A stretch of DNA of 64,000 bases from Streptomyces sp. NBC_00536 (GTDB lineage: Bacteria; Actinomycetota; Actinomycetes; Streptomycetales; Streptomycetaceae): positions 1,798,001 through 1,862,000 of the forward strand of contig NZ_CP107819.1 of the NCBI RefSeq assembly GCF_036346295.1. The letters run 5' to 3'. Shown here piece after piece: positions 34,401 to 41,924 of the stretch (position 1 is its first letter; every line of letters begins with the position of its first letter). The notes beneath the pieces were generated by a model that saw only the letters and a list, made by a program, of their open reading frames with translations, was not told the origin of the DNA and made no database searches. Made by a program: the position numbers and the translations under genes.

Positions 34401-35000
34401 CTCCAGGCGCAGGGCGTCGCCGTAGACCTCGCGCCAGGGGGCGAGCAGCCGGGCGGCCCGGTCGGGGCGGCCCGCGGCGAGCGCCCGGCCGACCTCCGAG
34501 TCGGGGCCGAGCAGGACGTACACGCCGCTCGCGCCGCGCAGGGCGTCCCAGGGCAGCAGCGGGGAACCCCCGCCGTCCTGGGCGTGGGCGTGGGCGGCGG
34601 TGACCATCCGGCACAGTTCGGCCCAGCCCGCGGCTCCGTCCCGGGCGAGGAAGAGCGCCCGGGTGGCGGATTCGTCGATGAAGGCGCCCCCTTTGACGGG
34701 GGTGACGGGGGCGCGGAGCCGGTGCGAGGTCCCGCCGCGGCCGGAGGCGGGACCGGAGGCGGGACCGGAAGCATGTGCGGGGGCCGGGGCCACCGCCAGT
34801 CCGACGCCGAACAGGGGCCGGATGCCGGCCTTCTCGCACGCCTTCAGGAACCGCACCGCGCCCGCGAGGGTGTCGCGGTCGGTGAGCGCGAGGGCGTCCA
34901 TGCCCCGCTCCGCGGCGCGCTCCGCCAGCCGCTGCGGGTGCGAGGCGCCGTAGCGCGCGGAGAACCCCGAAACGGTGTGCAGATGCGTAAAACCAGGCAT
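31440..35000 (-). CDS. dnaE2: Error-prone DNA polymerase III alpha-like subunit DnaE2
   Basis: A 1,186-residue C-family polymerase. The N-terminal PHP domain (HLHTVSGFSARYGASHPQRLAERAAERGMDALALTDRDT), the palm with PDIDIDVESARR (catalytic Asp residues), the fingers with SYGFCKAHAVAFAVPTYQSAWLKAHHPAAFY and a C-terminal OB fold (ILVAGAK.. to VIFTTLDDGSGLVDLAFFDDS) are present. It does translesion and mutagenic repair synthesis. The ATG at 35000 is seven bases after AGGAGG; longer in-frame extension lacks support. It is coupled to imuB. A LexA-like box 83 bp upstream suggests SOS control. Confidence 0.96.
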   Translation of the reverse strand: MPGFTHLHTVSGFSARYGASHPQRLAERAAERGMDALALTDRDTLAGAVRFLKACEKAGIRPLFGVGLAVAPAPAHASGPASGPASGRGGTSHRLRAPVTPVKGGAFIDESATRALFLARDGAAGWAELCRMVTAAHAHAQDGGGSPLLPWDALRGASGVYVLLGPDSEVGRALAAGRPDRAARLLAPWREVYGDALRLEAVDHGRTGARAGTGPGSLRLAARTVGFAADQGVRAVLSNAVRYADQGQGPVADVLDAARRLVPIDPRRGLDSGERWLKGPAAMAEAADRIALAAGLGPSGARALLAETRATAEACVVDPADDLGIGEVHFPEPRLVGAAHRTAQRVLASRCAAGMVLRGHADDPVYWERMRRELDIISYHGFASYFLTVAQVVDDVRDMGIRVAARGSGAGSLVNHLLGIAHADPVEHGLLMERFLSKRRRVLPDIDIDVESARRLEVYRRIIGRFGTERVATVSMPETYRVRHAIRDVGAALSLDPAETDRLAKAFPHIRARDARAALAELPELRDVRERQERGEVHGRLWELVEALDALPRGVAMHPCGVLLSDASLLARTPVVPTSGEGFPMSQFDKEDVEDLGLLKLDVLGVRMQSAMAHAVAEIRRGTGRELDLDDPAQVPPDDGATYELIRSAETLGCFQIESPGQRDLVGRLQPATFHDLVVDISLFRPGPVAADMVRPFIEARHGRAPVRFPHEDLAEPLRETYGVVVFHEQIIEIVDIMTRCGRDEADRVRRGLSDPDSQTRIKVWFAARAAGHGYAPEVIARTWEIVEAFGSYGFCKAHAVAFAVPTYQSAWLKAHHPAAFYAGLLTHDPGMYPKRLLLADARRRGVPVLPLDVNRSAVTHRIELVSDAGSGAARWGLRLALSDVHGISAAEAARIETGQPYGSLRDFWDRARPGRPVAERLAQVGALDAFGANRRDLLLHLSELHGAQRAVGARGPQLPLDGGRSTASAGLPDLDEAERLSAELGVLGMDASRHLMGDHHAFLAELGVIPARALRTAAHGRTVLVAGAKAATQTPPVRSGKRVIFTTLDDGSGLVDLAFFDDSHAACAHTVFHSFLLLVRGVVQRRGPQSLSVVGAAAWNLAELAELRATGGLEAVAARLAEPVAVPTAGPTAGPTAEPGDPAGPGRTIHLPTGYELNPWADLQPPGTGPATGRKLWHSSPGSAG

Positions 35001-35082
35001 CCGCGGCCTCCTGCTTTTCTCGATGCGCCCGACACTCCTTCGCCTCCCCCGTCTCCACCATAGAGCAATTCGAATGTCCGTG

Positions 35083-35098
35083 CGAAACACATGTTCGA
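35083..35098 (-). promoter_or_regulatory. LexA-like SOS box upstream of dnaE2
   Basis: Reading towards dnaE2 the sequence is TCGAACATGTGTTTCG, close to the Gram-positive LexA consensus CGAAC-N4-GTTCG; the left half is exact and the right half has GTT followed by two mismatches. A TATGGT -10 candidate follows downstream, with the box near the -35. Known dnaE2-imuB systems are damage-induced, which supports it. Confidence 0.6.
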
Positions 35099-35185
35099 TC
35101 ACCCATCGGTGGCCCAGTCGTGGCCCGGTCATCCATTCGGCCCACCCCTGCTGCGCCCGGTCCCCGCCCGGTCGAGCGTGAAGGC

Positions 35186-36295
35186 ATGAACCGGCCCACC
35201 AACACCGCAGCAGGCCCCTCGGGCAGTGCCACCGGCCCCTCCGGCGGCTTCCTCGCCGAGGTCAAGGACGCCGTGACCACCCGGGCAGCCCTGCTGGTCC
35301 TGGGGGTGCTGGCGCTCCAGCTCGCCTTCATCACCTCGTACATCGGCGCCTTCCACCACCCCGAGCCGAGCGAGATCCCGCTGGCGGTGACCACCCCCGT
35401 CGCCCAGCTCACCGAGCGGTCCGTGAAACAGCTCGGCGAGCTGCCCGGTGATCCCCTCGATCCCCGCGCGGTCAAGGACGAGGCCACCGCCCTGCGCCAG
35501 ATCAGGAACCGGGAGGTGGACGGCGCCCTGATCGTCGACCCCCGCGGCACGACCGACCGGCTGCTCGTCGCGGGCGGCGCCGGGGCCTCGCTCGGCCAGG
35601 CCCTGGAACAGGTCGTCGGCCTGGCCGAGAAGGCCCAGGGCCGCACGGTGAAGGTCACCGACGTGGCCCCCGCCGCCGCGGGCGACGCGCGCGGGCTCAG
35701 CTCCTTCTACCTCGTCGTCGGCTGGTGCGTGGGCGGCTACCTGTGCGCCGCGATCCTCGCGATCAGCGCCGGGGCCCGGCCCGCCAACGCCGCCCGCGCG
35801 GTCATCCGGCTGGGCGCGCTGCTGCTGTACTCCATCGCCGCCGGACTGCTCGGCGCGGTGATCGCGGGCCCGGTCCTGGACGCGCTGCCCGGCAGCATCT
35901 TCGGCCTGTGGGGCCTGGGCACCCTGGTCGTCTTCGCGGTCGGCGCGATCACCCTGGCCTTCCAGGGGCTGGCGGGAGTCGTCGGCATCGGCCTGGCGAT
36001 CCTGCTGGTGGTCGTCTTTGGCAATCCGAGCGCGGGCGGCGCCTATCCGTACCCGCTGCTGCCGCCGTTCTGGAAGGCCATCGGCCCCGCCCTGCCACCG
36101 GGCGCGGGCACCTACGCGGCCCGTTCCATCGCGTACTTCAAGGGCAATGACACCGCCCCCTCGATGCTGATCCTGGCGGGCTGGGCCGTACTCGGCTCCG
36201 CGGTGACCCTGGCCTGCGCGGTCCTCCACAAGGGGCGCGCGGGAGCGGCCGTCGGCAGCGGACTGCCCGAGCCCGCCGAGGAGGCCGCCCCGTGA
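35186..36295 (+). CDS. DUF3533/YhgE-Pip-like membrane protein
   Basis: A 369-residue protein with one N-terminal membrane helix (TRAALLVLGVLALQLAFITSYIG), an outside domain of about 150 residues (AQLTERSVKQLGELPGDPLDPR...) and five or six C-terminal helices. The segment FGNPSAGGAYPYPLLPPFWKAIGPALPPGAGTYAARSIAYF written in part here is typical of DUF3533/YhgE-like ABC-2-related proteins. The function is unknown; transport or secretion assistance is likely. The ATG at 35186 is adopted because the longer open frame runs into the dnaE2 promoter. Divergent from dnaE2 and overlapping the next gene by GTGA. Confidence 0.75.
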   Translation: MNRPTNTAAGPSGSATGPSGGFLAEVKDAVTTRAALLVLGVLALQLAFITSYIGAFHHPEPSEIPLAVTTPVAQLTERSVKQLGELPGDPLDPRAVKDEATALRQIRNREVDGALIVDPRGTTDRLLVAGGAGASLGQALEQVVGLAEKAQGRTVKVTDVAPAAAGDARGLSSFYLVVGWCVGGYLCAAILAISAGARPANAARAVIRLGALLLYSIAAGLLGAVIAGPVLDALPGSIFGLWGLGTLVVFAVGAITLAFQGLAGVVGIGLAILLVVVFGNPSAGGAYPYPLLPPFWKAIGPALPPGAGTYAARSIAYFKGNDTAPSMLILAGWAVLGSAVTLACAVLHKGRAGAAVGSGLPEPAEEAAP

Positions 36296-37011
36296 ACACC
36301 CCCGTGGGCACACCGTCGCACGGCCCGCAGCACGACCCGCCGCACGACCCGGCCGGCCGGGCCCTGTGGAACCGTCAGGGACCCGTGGCCCAGTCCGCCT
36401 CCGTCAAGCGGATGGAGCCCAGCGCCCAGGCGCAGCTGGGCGCGCTCGGCCTCACCGGCTTCATCGTGGTCACCACCATCGCCACCGGCATCGACGCGGG
36501 CGTCTTCCCCGAGAAGCTCGGCCACTCCGTGCTGCCCCTGGTCGGGTTCTTCATCGGCGGGCTCGCCCAGCTGCTGGCCGGGCTGTTCCAGGCGCAGCGC
36601 GGTGACACCTGGCACGCCACCGTCTTCGGCGGCTTCGGGCTCTTCTGGATGGCCAAGGCCTGCCTGCTCCAGTGGGTGCTGCCCGCCACCGACCCCGCGC
36701 TGCGCGGGGACGTCAGCGGGCTGTTCACCCTGCCGTGGGTGTTCGTGGTGTTCGTCCTGTGGCTGGGCAGCTGGCGGATCCACCTGGTGCTGCTGTCGAC
36801 CTTCACCTGTGTGCTCGTCGTCTTCGTCGCCATGACGGTGAACGGGTTCACCGGGGAGCTGATCTGGAACCGGATCACCGGCTGGGCGGGGCTGCTGGCC
36901 GCGCTCGGCGCCCTGTACCTGCTCGCCGGGCAGATCCTCGCCAGCACCTGGGGCCGCCCGGTGCTGCCCATGGGCCGCTTCCTGGCCCCCGAGGAACACC
37001 CCGAGACATGA
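36292..37011 (+). CDS. GPR1/FUN34/YaaH (SatP-type) acetate uptake transporter
   Basis: A 239-residue protein with six predicted helices after a Pro/His-rich cytoplasmic start. The core LGALGLTGFIVVTTIATGIDAG, GFFIGGLAQLLAGLFQAQRGDTWHATVFGGFGLFW and GLFTLPWVFVVFVLWLGSW follow the acetate/succinate channel family, although the canonical NPAPLGL is degenerate (EPSAQAQLGALGLTG). It probably takes up acetate and other small monocarboxylates. GTG at 36292 overlaps the preceding stop, so the pair is coupled. A hairpin follows at 37014-37036. Confidence 0.88.
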   Translation: MNTPVGTPSHGPQHDPPHDPAGRALWNRQGPVAQSASVKRMEPSAQAQLGALGLTGFIVVTTIATGIDAGVFPEKLGHSVLPLVGFFIGGLAQLLAGLFQAQRGDTWHATVFGGFGLFWMAKACLLQWVLPATDPALRGDVSGLFTLPWVFVVFVLWLGSWRIHLVLLSTFTCVLVVFVAMTVNGFTGELIWNRITGWAGLLAALGALYLLAGQILASTWGRPVLPMGRFLAPEEHPET

Positions 37012-37013
37012 TC

Positions 37014-37036
37014 GCGGAGGGTGTCGTACCCTCCGC
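37014..37036 (+). promoter_or_regulatory. Stem-loop masking the ribosome site of the YcxB-like gene
   Basis: GCGGAGGGT (37014-37022) pairs perfectly with ACCCTCCGC (37028-37036) across a 5-nt loop. The left arm contains GGAGGG, the only good ribosome site before the ATG at 37041 or 37047, and the stem ends four bases before that ATG. It may reduce translation of the downstream gene or act as an attenuating terminator, though no U-tract follows. Confidence 0.5.
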
Positions 37037-37040
37037 TGTC

Positions 37041-37601
37041 ATGGACATGAATCAAGCCGCACAGGCCGGAAAAACCGCCTTGCGCACCGCCCGGTTCGAG
37101 TACGCCCCGGACGCCGAGGACTACGACAAGGCGCTGTGGCGGTACACCCTCGGCACCTGGCCGGGACGCACCCGCTACCTGCTGCTCCCCGCCCTGCTCG
37201 GGGCCGCGGCGGGGATCGTGCGGGTCGTGCTGTGGGGCCTCGGGGAAATCGGGTACATCGCCGCCGGCGTGACCGCCGTCATCGCCGTGCCCGTCATACG
37301 CCAGCTGCACCGCAGGTCCCGGATGCGCGGGCTGTACGCGGCCGACGCGGCCCGCGGCGCCTTGCGCACCACGCTCACCGAGGACGGCCTGACCGCCACC
37401 GGCCTGATCGCCACCGGCGAGGCCGGCACGGACGACACCTCCGACTGGCGCGGCTACCCCTGGTGGTTCGAGACCCCCGAGCTGTTCGTCCTCACGGGCA
37501 GCATGGAGCACTTCTTCGTCCTGCCCAAGCGCGGGGCGGCCTCCCCCGAGGACATCGACCGGGCCCGCGCCCTGTTCACGGAGCACCTGCGGCGGATCTG
37601 A
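37041..37601 (+). CDS. YcxB-like membrane protein
   Basis: A 186-residue protein with two membrane helices (YLLLPALLGAAAGIVRVVLWGL and GYIAAGVTAVIAVPVIRQL) followed by a C-terminal domain LRTTLTEDGLTATGLIATGEA...WFETPELFVLTGSMEHFFVLPKRG, the pattern of the YcxB-like family. The function is unknown. The start may be ATG 37041 or 37047; a stem-loop precedes both. It closes a three-gene run with the acetate transporter and ends at a strong terminator. Confidence 0.75.
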   Translation: MDMNQAAQAGKTALRTARFEYAPDAEDYDKALWRYTLGTWPGRTRYLLLPALLGAAAGIVRVVLWGLGEIGYIAAGVTAVIAVPVIRQLHRRSRMRGLYAADAARGALRTTLTEDGLTATGLIATGEAGTDDTSDWRGYPWWFETPELFVLTGSMEHFFVLPKRGAASPEDIDRARALFTEHLRRI

Positions 37602-37613
37602 AGGCCAACACAG

Positions 37614-37650
37614 AAAGCCCGCCCGGGCCTTGGCGGCCCGGGCGGGCTTT
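37614..37650. terminator. Bidirectional rho-independent terminator
   Basis: AAAGCCCGCCCGGGCC (37614-37629) and GGCCCGGGCGGGCTTT (37635-37650) form a perfect 16-bp stem with a TTGGC loop and T-runs on both sides. It lies between the convergent YcxB-like and adhE genes and should end both transcripts. Confidence 0.93.
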
Positions 37651-37673
37651 TCCTGTGGACGTTCAGGGGGTCA

Positions 37674-40313
37674 CTACTTCTTTGCGGCCTTCTCGGCCCG
37701 GGCGGCCGGGGCGCCCTCGACGTTGCCGTAGTACGCCTGGCGCATGAGCTGCTTCATGTCGTCGATCATCGGCATCCGCGGGTTGGCGGGGGCGCACTGG
37801 TCGGCGTAGGCGTTCATGGCCTGGGTCGGCAGGGCCTCGATGAAGGCCTGCTCGTCGACGCCCTCCTCCGCGAAGGAGGCCGGGATGCCGCACTTGGCGC
37901 GCAGTTCCTCGACGGCGCGGGCGTAGGACTCGACGCCCTCGGCCGGGGTGGCGGCCGGCAGGCCCAGCAGCTTCGCGATCTCCTGGAACCGCTCCGGGGC
38001 GCGGTAGACCTCGGCCTTCGGCCACGGGGTGGCCTTGTGCGAGACCGTGCCGTTGTGCCGGATCACGTGCGGCAGGAGCAGCGCGTTGGTGCGGCCGTGG
38101 GCGACGTGGAAGGTGTTGCCCAGGGTGTGCGCCATGGCGTGGACCAGGCCGAGGAAGGCGTTGGCGAAGGCCATGCCCGCGACGGTGGAGGCGTTGTGCA
38201 TCTTCTCGCGGGCCTCGGGGTCGTTCGGCCCGTCCAGGACGCAGCGTTCGAGGTTTTCGAAGATGAGCTTGATGGCCTGGAGGCACAGGCCGTCGGTGTA
38301 GTCGTTCGCGTAGGCGGAGACGTAGGCCTCGGTGGCGTGCGTCAGGGCGTCGAAGCCGGAGTCGGCGGTCACCGTGGCCGGGAGGCCCATCGGCAGGACC
38401 GGGTCGACGATGGCGACGTTCGGGGTCAGCGCGTAGTCGGCGAGCGGGTACTTCTGGGCCGCGGCCGGGTCGGAGATGACGGCGAAGGGGGTGACCTCGG
38501 AGCCGGTGCCGGAGGTGGTCGGAATGGCGACCATCCTGGCCTTCTCGCCGAGCGAGGGGAACGTGTAGGCGCGCTTGCGGACGTCGAAGAACTTCTCCTT
38601 CGTGTCGGCGAACTCGACCTCGGGGCGCTCGTACATCAGCCACATGATCTTCGCGGCGTCCATCGGCGAACCGCCGCCGAGGCCGATGATCGTGTCGGGC
38701 TTGAAGTCGCGCATCATCGCGGCGCCGGCCTGGACGGTCGACAGCTCCGGGTTGGGCTCGACGCTGTCGATGACCTGGATGGCGACGGAGCCCTCGCGGC
38801 CCTGCAGGATGTCGGTGATCCGCTGCACGAAGCCGAGGGCGACCATCGTCTTGTCGGTGACGATCGAGACGCGGCTGATGCCGTCCATCTCACCGAGGTA
38901 GCGGATGGAGTTGCGCTCGAAGTAGATCTTCGGCGGGACCTTGAACCACTGCATGTTGTTGTTGCGCCGTCCGATCCGCTTGACGTTGATCAGGTTGACC
39001 GCGGTGACGTTGTTGGACACCGAGTTGTGGCCGTAGGAGCCGCAGCCGAGGGTCAGGGAGGGCAGGAAGGCGTTGTAGACGTCGCCGATGCCGCCGAAGG
39101 TGGAAGGGGAGTTGGCGATGACACGGATCGCCTTGACCTTCTTCCCGAACTCCTCGACGAGCCCCTCGTCCTCGGCGTGGATGGCGGCGCTGTGGCCCAG
39201 GCCGTGGAACTCGACCATGGCGGCGGCGAGTTCGAGGCCGTGCTCGGTGTCGGAGGCCTTGAGGGCGGCCAGCACCGGGGAGAGCTTCTCGCGGGTCAGC
39301 GGCTCGTTCTCGCCGACCTCGTTGCACTCGGCGAGCAGGATGGAGGTCTCGGCGGAGACCTCGAACCCGGCCTGCTCGGCGATCCACTGCGGTGACTTGC
39401 CGACGACCGCGGGGTTCAGCTTGGCGCCGGAGGCGTCGGCGGCGTAGGCGGTCGTACCGAAGACGAACTGCTCCAGCTTCGTCTTCTCGGCGGCCGAGAC
39501 CACGTGGGCGCCGAGCCGCTTGAACTCGGCCAGGCCCTTCTCGTAGATCTCCTGGTCGAGGATGACGGCCTGCTCGGAGGCGCAGATCATGCCGTTGTCG
39601 AAGGCCTTGGAGAGCACGATGTCGTGGATCGCGCGGGCCAGCTTGGCGCTCTTGTGGACGTACGCCGGGACGTTGCCCGCGCCGACGCCCAGGGCGGGCT
39701 TGCCGCACGAGTAGGCGGCCTTGACCATCGCGTTCCCGCCGGTGGCGAGGATGGTGGAGACGCCCGGGTGGTTCATGAGGGCGCCGGTGGCCTCCATGGA
39801 GGGGGCGGTGACCCACTGGACGCAGTTCTCCGGGGCGCCCGCGGCGACGGCGGCGTCCCGCACGATGCGGGCGGCCTCGGCGGAGCAGTTCTGCGCGGAG
39901 GGGTGGAAGGCGAAGATGATCGGGTTGCGGGTCTTCAGCGCGATCAGCGCCTTGAAGATCGTGGTGGAGGTCGGGTTGGTGACCGGGGTCATCGCGCAGA
40001 CGACGCCGACGGGTTCGGCGATCTCGGTGATGCCGTTCAGCTCGTCGCGGCGGATGACGCCGGCGGTCTTCAGGCCGCGCATCGAGTTCACGACGTGCTC
40101 GCAGGCGAAGAGGTTCTTGACGGCCTTGTCCTCGAAGATGCCGCGGCCGGTCTCCTCGACCGCCAGCCGGGCCAGCTCTCCGTGGCTGCTCAGGGCCGCC
40201 AGGGAGGCCTTCTTGACTATGTGGTCGACCTGCTCCTGGTCGAAACCCTCGAACCGGCCGAGCGCCGTGAGCGCTCCCTGGACGAGCGCGTCCACCATCT
40301 CGTTGGCCTGCAT
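37674..40313 (-). CDS. adhE: Bifunctional acetaldehyde-CoA/alcohol dehydrogenase
   Basis: An 879-residue fusion. The N-terminal ALDH-like half (1-440) converts acetyl-CoA to acetaldehyde and has the nucleophilic Cys in FDNGMICASEQAVI. The C-terminal iron-dependent alcohol dehydrogenase (450-879) reduces it to ethanol, with GLGGGSPMDAAKIMW for NADH and His ligands for iron in LVHAMAHTLGNTFHVAHGRTNALLLPHVI. Such enzymes form spirosome filaments. GAAGGAG is eight bases before the ATG at 40313. An exact Rex operator lies 182 bp upstream, so expression should rise when NADH is high. A fermentative enzyme like this is unexpected in a mostly aerobic genus. Confidence 0.96.
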   Translation of the reverse strand: MQANEMVDALVQGALTALGRFEGFDQEQVDHIVKKASLAALSSHGELARLAVEETGRGIFEDKAVKNLFACEHVVNSMRGLKTAGVIRRDELNGITEIAEPVGVVCAMTPVTNPTSTTIFKALIALKTRNPIIFAFHPSAQNCSAEAARIVRDAAVAAGAPENCVQWVTAPSMEATGALMNHPGVSTILATGGNAMVKAAYSCGKPALGVGAGNVPAYVHKSAKLARAIHDIVLSKAFDNGMICASEQAVILDQEIYEKGLAEFKRLGAHVVSAAEKTKLEQFVFGTTAYAADASGAKLNPAVVGKSPQWIAEQAGFEVSAETSILLAECNEVGENEPLTREKLSPVLAALKASDTEHGLELAAAMVEFHGLGHSAAIHAEDEGLVEEFGKKVKAIRVIANSPSTFGGIGDVYNAFLPSLTLGCGSYGHNSVSNNVTAVNLINVKRIGRRNNNMQWFKVPPKIYFERNSIRYLGEMDGISRVSIVTDKTMVALGFVQRITDILQGREGSVAIQVIDSVEPNPELSTVQAGAAMMRDFKPDTIIGLGGGSPMDAAKIMWLMYERPEVEFADTKEKFFDVRKRAYTFPSLGEKARMVAIPTTSGTGSEVTPFAVISDPAAAQKYPLADYALTPNVAIVDPVLPMGLPATVTADSGFDALTHATEAYVSAYANDYTDGLCLQAIKLIFENLERCVLDGPNDPEAREKMHNASTVAGMAFANAFLGLVHAMAHTLGNTFHVAHGRTNALLLPHVIRHNGTVSHKATPWPKAEVYRAPERFQEIAKLLGLPAATPAEGVESYARAVEELRAKCGIPASFAEEGVDEQAFIEALPTQAMNAYADQCAPANPRMPMIDDMKQLMRQAYYGNVEGAPAARAEKAAKK

Positions 40314-40494
40314 GGCAGGAACTCCTTCATTGCGAGCCGTTTTCCTGATGACTCAATTCGACACCCAAAAGCGGAAGCCGCCGTGCCGAAAAAGCCCTTT
40401 CAGCGGGGGCCGAAGGGCCGTTCACCCCCGTTCACGCCCCCACGATCCGGCACCTGACCTGCAGATATGCCAGGGGACCAAAGACCCCTGTGTG

Positions 40495-40514
40495 CTTGTG
40501 AAAACTTTCACAAG
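40495..40514. promoter_or_regulatory. Rex redox-repressor operator
   Basis: CTTGTGAAAACTTTCACAAG contains TTGTGAA-N4-TTCACAA, an exact match to the Rex consensus. Rex leaves DNA when NADH rises, and adhE is a classic Rex target in other bacteria. The divergent hydrolase start is 127 bp away on the other side and might share it. Confidence 0.85.
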
Positions 40515-40584
40515 AATTTGGGAGAGAGTGCGCCCTACCGCGCTCCTCCCCCAGCGAGCACAATCACCAAGGCGGCTCACCGCC

Positions 40585-40632
40585 GACCGGGAAGTCGGCC
40601 GGGAAGCCAACCGGGAAGTCGACCGCGAAGGA
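40585..40632. repeat. Four 12-bp tandem repeats
   Basis: Units of the form rACCGGGAAGtC begin at 40585, 40597, 40609 and 40621; the last is more divergent and merges into the AAGGAGGGG ribosome site of the hydrolase gene. Copy number change here could alter the 5' leader. Confidence 0.75.
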
Positions 40633-40640
40633 GGGGACGC

Positions 40641-41543
40641 GTGCACAATCGGGTGCGCACCGCGGACGGACGGCAACTGATGGTGGAGCGTTTCGGCGAC
40701 CCCCGCGGCAGACCGGTCTTCCTGCTGCACGGCACCCCGGGCAGCAGACTGGGCCCGGCCCCCCGCGGCATGGTCCTCTACCAGCGCCGCATGCAGGTCA
40801 TCGCCTACGACCGTCCCGGCTACGGGGACTCCGACCGGCTGCGCGGCCGCTCGGTCGCCGACGCCGTCCAGGACGTGGCCACCATCGCCGACGCCCTCGG
40901 CCTGGAGAAGTTCGCCGTCGCCGGCCGCTCCGGCGGCGCCCCGCACGCACTGGCCTGCGCGGCCCTGCTGCCCGAGCGGGTCACCCGGACGGCGGCCCTG
41001 GTCGGCCTCGCGCCCTGGGACGCGGACGGGCTCGACTGGTTCGACGGCATGACCGCCTCGAACGTGCGCGAGTACACCACCGCCTCGGTGGACCCCGAGG
41101 AACTGGCCGCCCGGCTGACCCCGCGGGCCGCCGCCATCGGCAAGGACCCGGGGCGGCTGCTGGACGAACTGCGCATCGAACTCACCGACAACGACCGGAT
41201 GATCGTCGCGGACGCCGGTCTGCGCTCGATGCTGCTGCGCAACTTCCGCGAGGGACTGCGCAATTCGGCGGACGGCTGGATCGACGACGCCCTCGCCCTG
41301 TGCAGCCCCTGGGGGTTCGAACCCGCCGACATCCGCTGCCCGGTGATGATCTGGCACGGCGAACAGGACGTGTTCTCCCCGGTCGGCCACTCACGCTGGC
41401 TGGCCGAGCGGATCCCCGGCGCCACCGCCACCATCGACCCGGGGGCGGCCCACTTCGCGGCCCTGCGCGCCCTGCCCGAGATCCTCACCTGGCTGCTGCG
41501 CGACCTCCCCGGCCCGCCCGAACAGCACCAGCGGCCGGCCTGA
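40641..41543 (+). CDS. Alpha/beta hydrolase
   Basis: A 300-residue cytoplasmic hydrolase: FLLHGTPGSRLG (oxyanion loop), FAVAGRSGGAPHALACAALLP (nucleophile elbow GRSGG), MIWHGEQDVFSPVGHS (acid Asp) and DPGAAHFAAL (His). The GTG at 40641 is chosen because AAGGAGGGG stands six bases ahead; the longer open frame covers the Rex box and repeats and is not credible. Single gene, divergent from adhE and followed by the Fxs cluster. Substrate unknown. Confidence 0.9.
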   Translation: MHNRVRTADGRQLMVERFGDPRGRPVFLLHGTPGSRLGPAPRGMVLYQRRMQVIAYDRPGYGDSDRLRGRSVADAVQDVATIADALGLEKFAVAGRSGGAPHALACAALLPERVTRTAALVGLAPWDADGLDWFDGMTASNVREYTTASVDPEELAARLTPRAAAIGKDPGRLLDELRIELTDNDRMIVADAGLRSMLLRNFREGLRNSADGWIDDALALCSPWGFEPADIRCPVMIWHGEQDVFSPVGHSRWLAERIPGATATIDPGAAHFAALRALPEILTWLLRDLPGPPEQHQRPA

Positions 41544-41630
41544 CGGCGAACGGGAGGGGGCCCGCGGGCGGCGGGAAAAGGAATTGCGTCACTCTTTCTA
41601 TAGAACGCTTGACCTGGCGTCATGTCTCGG

Positions 41631-41690
41631 TTGCCAATAGGACGTGGACGAGTAAAGTCCACGCTTGACACGAGCGGACGCTCTTGTCAA
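41631..41690 (+). promoter_or_regulatory. Fxs cluster promoter and dyads
   Basis: TTGCCA (41631-41636) and TAAAGT (41653-41658), 16 bp apart, make a possible promoter for fxsA. GTGGAC-N7-GTCCAC (41644-41662) overlaps the -10. A 26-nt palindrome with 12-base arms and one mismatch, TTGACACGAGCG (41665-41676) and CGCTCTTGTCAA (41679-41690), lies in the leader. The first dyad could be an operator and the second an operator or RNA hairpin. The assignment is from pattern only. Confidence 0.5.
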
Positions 41691-41730
41691 TCCCCCGCCC
41701 ATTTCACATGGCCCCCTCAAGGACGGTGTC

Positions 41731-41895
41731 GTGAACACTTCCGCAACCCCCCCGACCAGCACGGTCAAGGCCCGCCGGGTCCCGCTCGCCCAGATCGACG
41801 CCCGCAGCGCGTCTTCGGCCGTCGCACTCGGACGAGTGCTGCGCGAAGAATCCGGTCGCACGGCTCAGGCACCGATCTTCAACTCTGCGCTCTGA
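41731..41895 (+). CDS. fxsA: FxSxx-COOH RiPP precursor peptide
   Basis: A 54-residue peptide ending QAPIFNSAL. The last five residues F-N-S-A-L fit the FxSxx-COOH signature that names the family, and the precursor lies directly ahead of the radical SAM maturase gene. The leader (residues 1-45) has PLAQIDARSASSAVALGRVLREES, which probably docks the enzyme. In characterised FxsB-type enzymes a cyclophane forms between the Phe ring and the beta-carbon two residues on, here predicted Phe50 and Ser52. GTG at 41731 follows AAGGA. A TTG farther up (41665) lies in the palindrome and is unlikely. No cleavage protease gene is visible. Confidence 0.9.
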   Translation: MNTSATPPTSTVKARRVPLAQIDARSASSAVALGRVLREESGRTAQAPIFNSAL

Positions 41896-41924
41896 CCGAG
41901 AAGTAGGCGCTCTAGACTGGTGGA

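Larger units (their letters stand above)
40314..40640. other. Divergent adhE/hydrolase control region
   Basis: The 327-bp gap contains the Rex box (40495-40514), a CAGGGG-N8-CCCCTG dyad (40471-40490) beside it, a CATATCT sequence near 40465 that could be the adhE -10, and four 12-bp tandem repeats just before the hydrolase start. No gene is seen. Confidence 0.6.

Noticed and set aside
40467..40640. N-terminal extension of the alpha/beta hydrolase
   Set aside because: It would be encoded by the Rex box and 12-bp repeats, and the GTG at 40641 has a strong ribosome site.
41665..41730. Longer FxsA from the TTG at 41665
   Set aside because: The TTG sits in the 26-nt palindrome and lacks a ribosome site; GTG 41731 has AAGGA at proper spacing.
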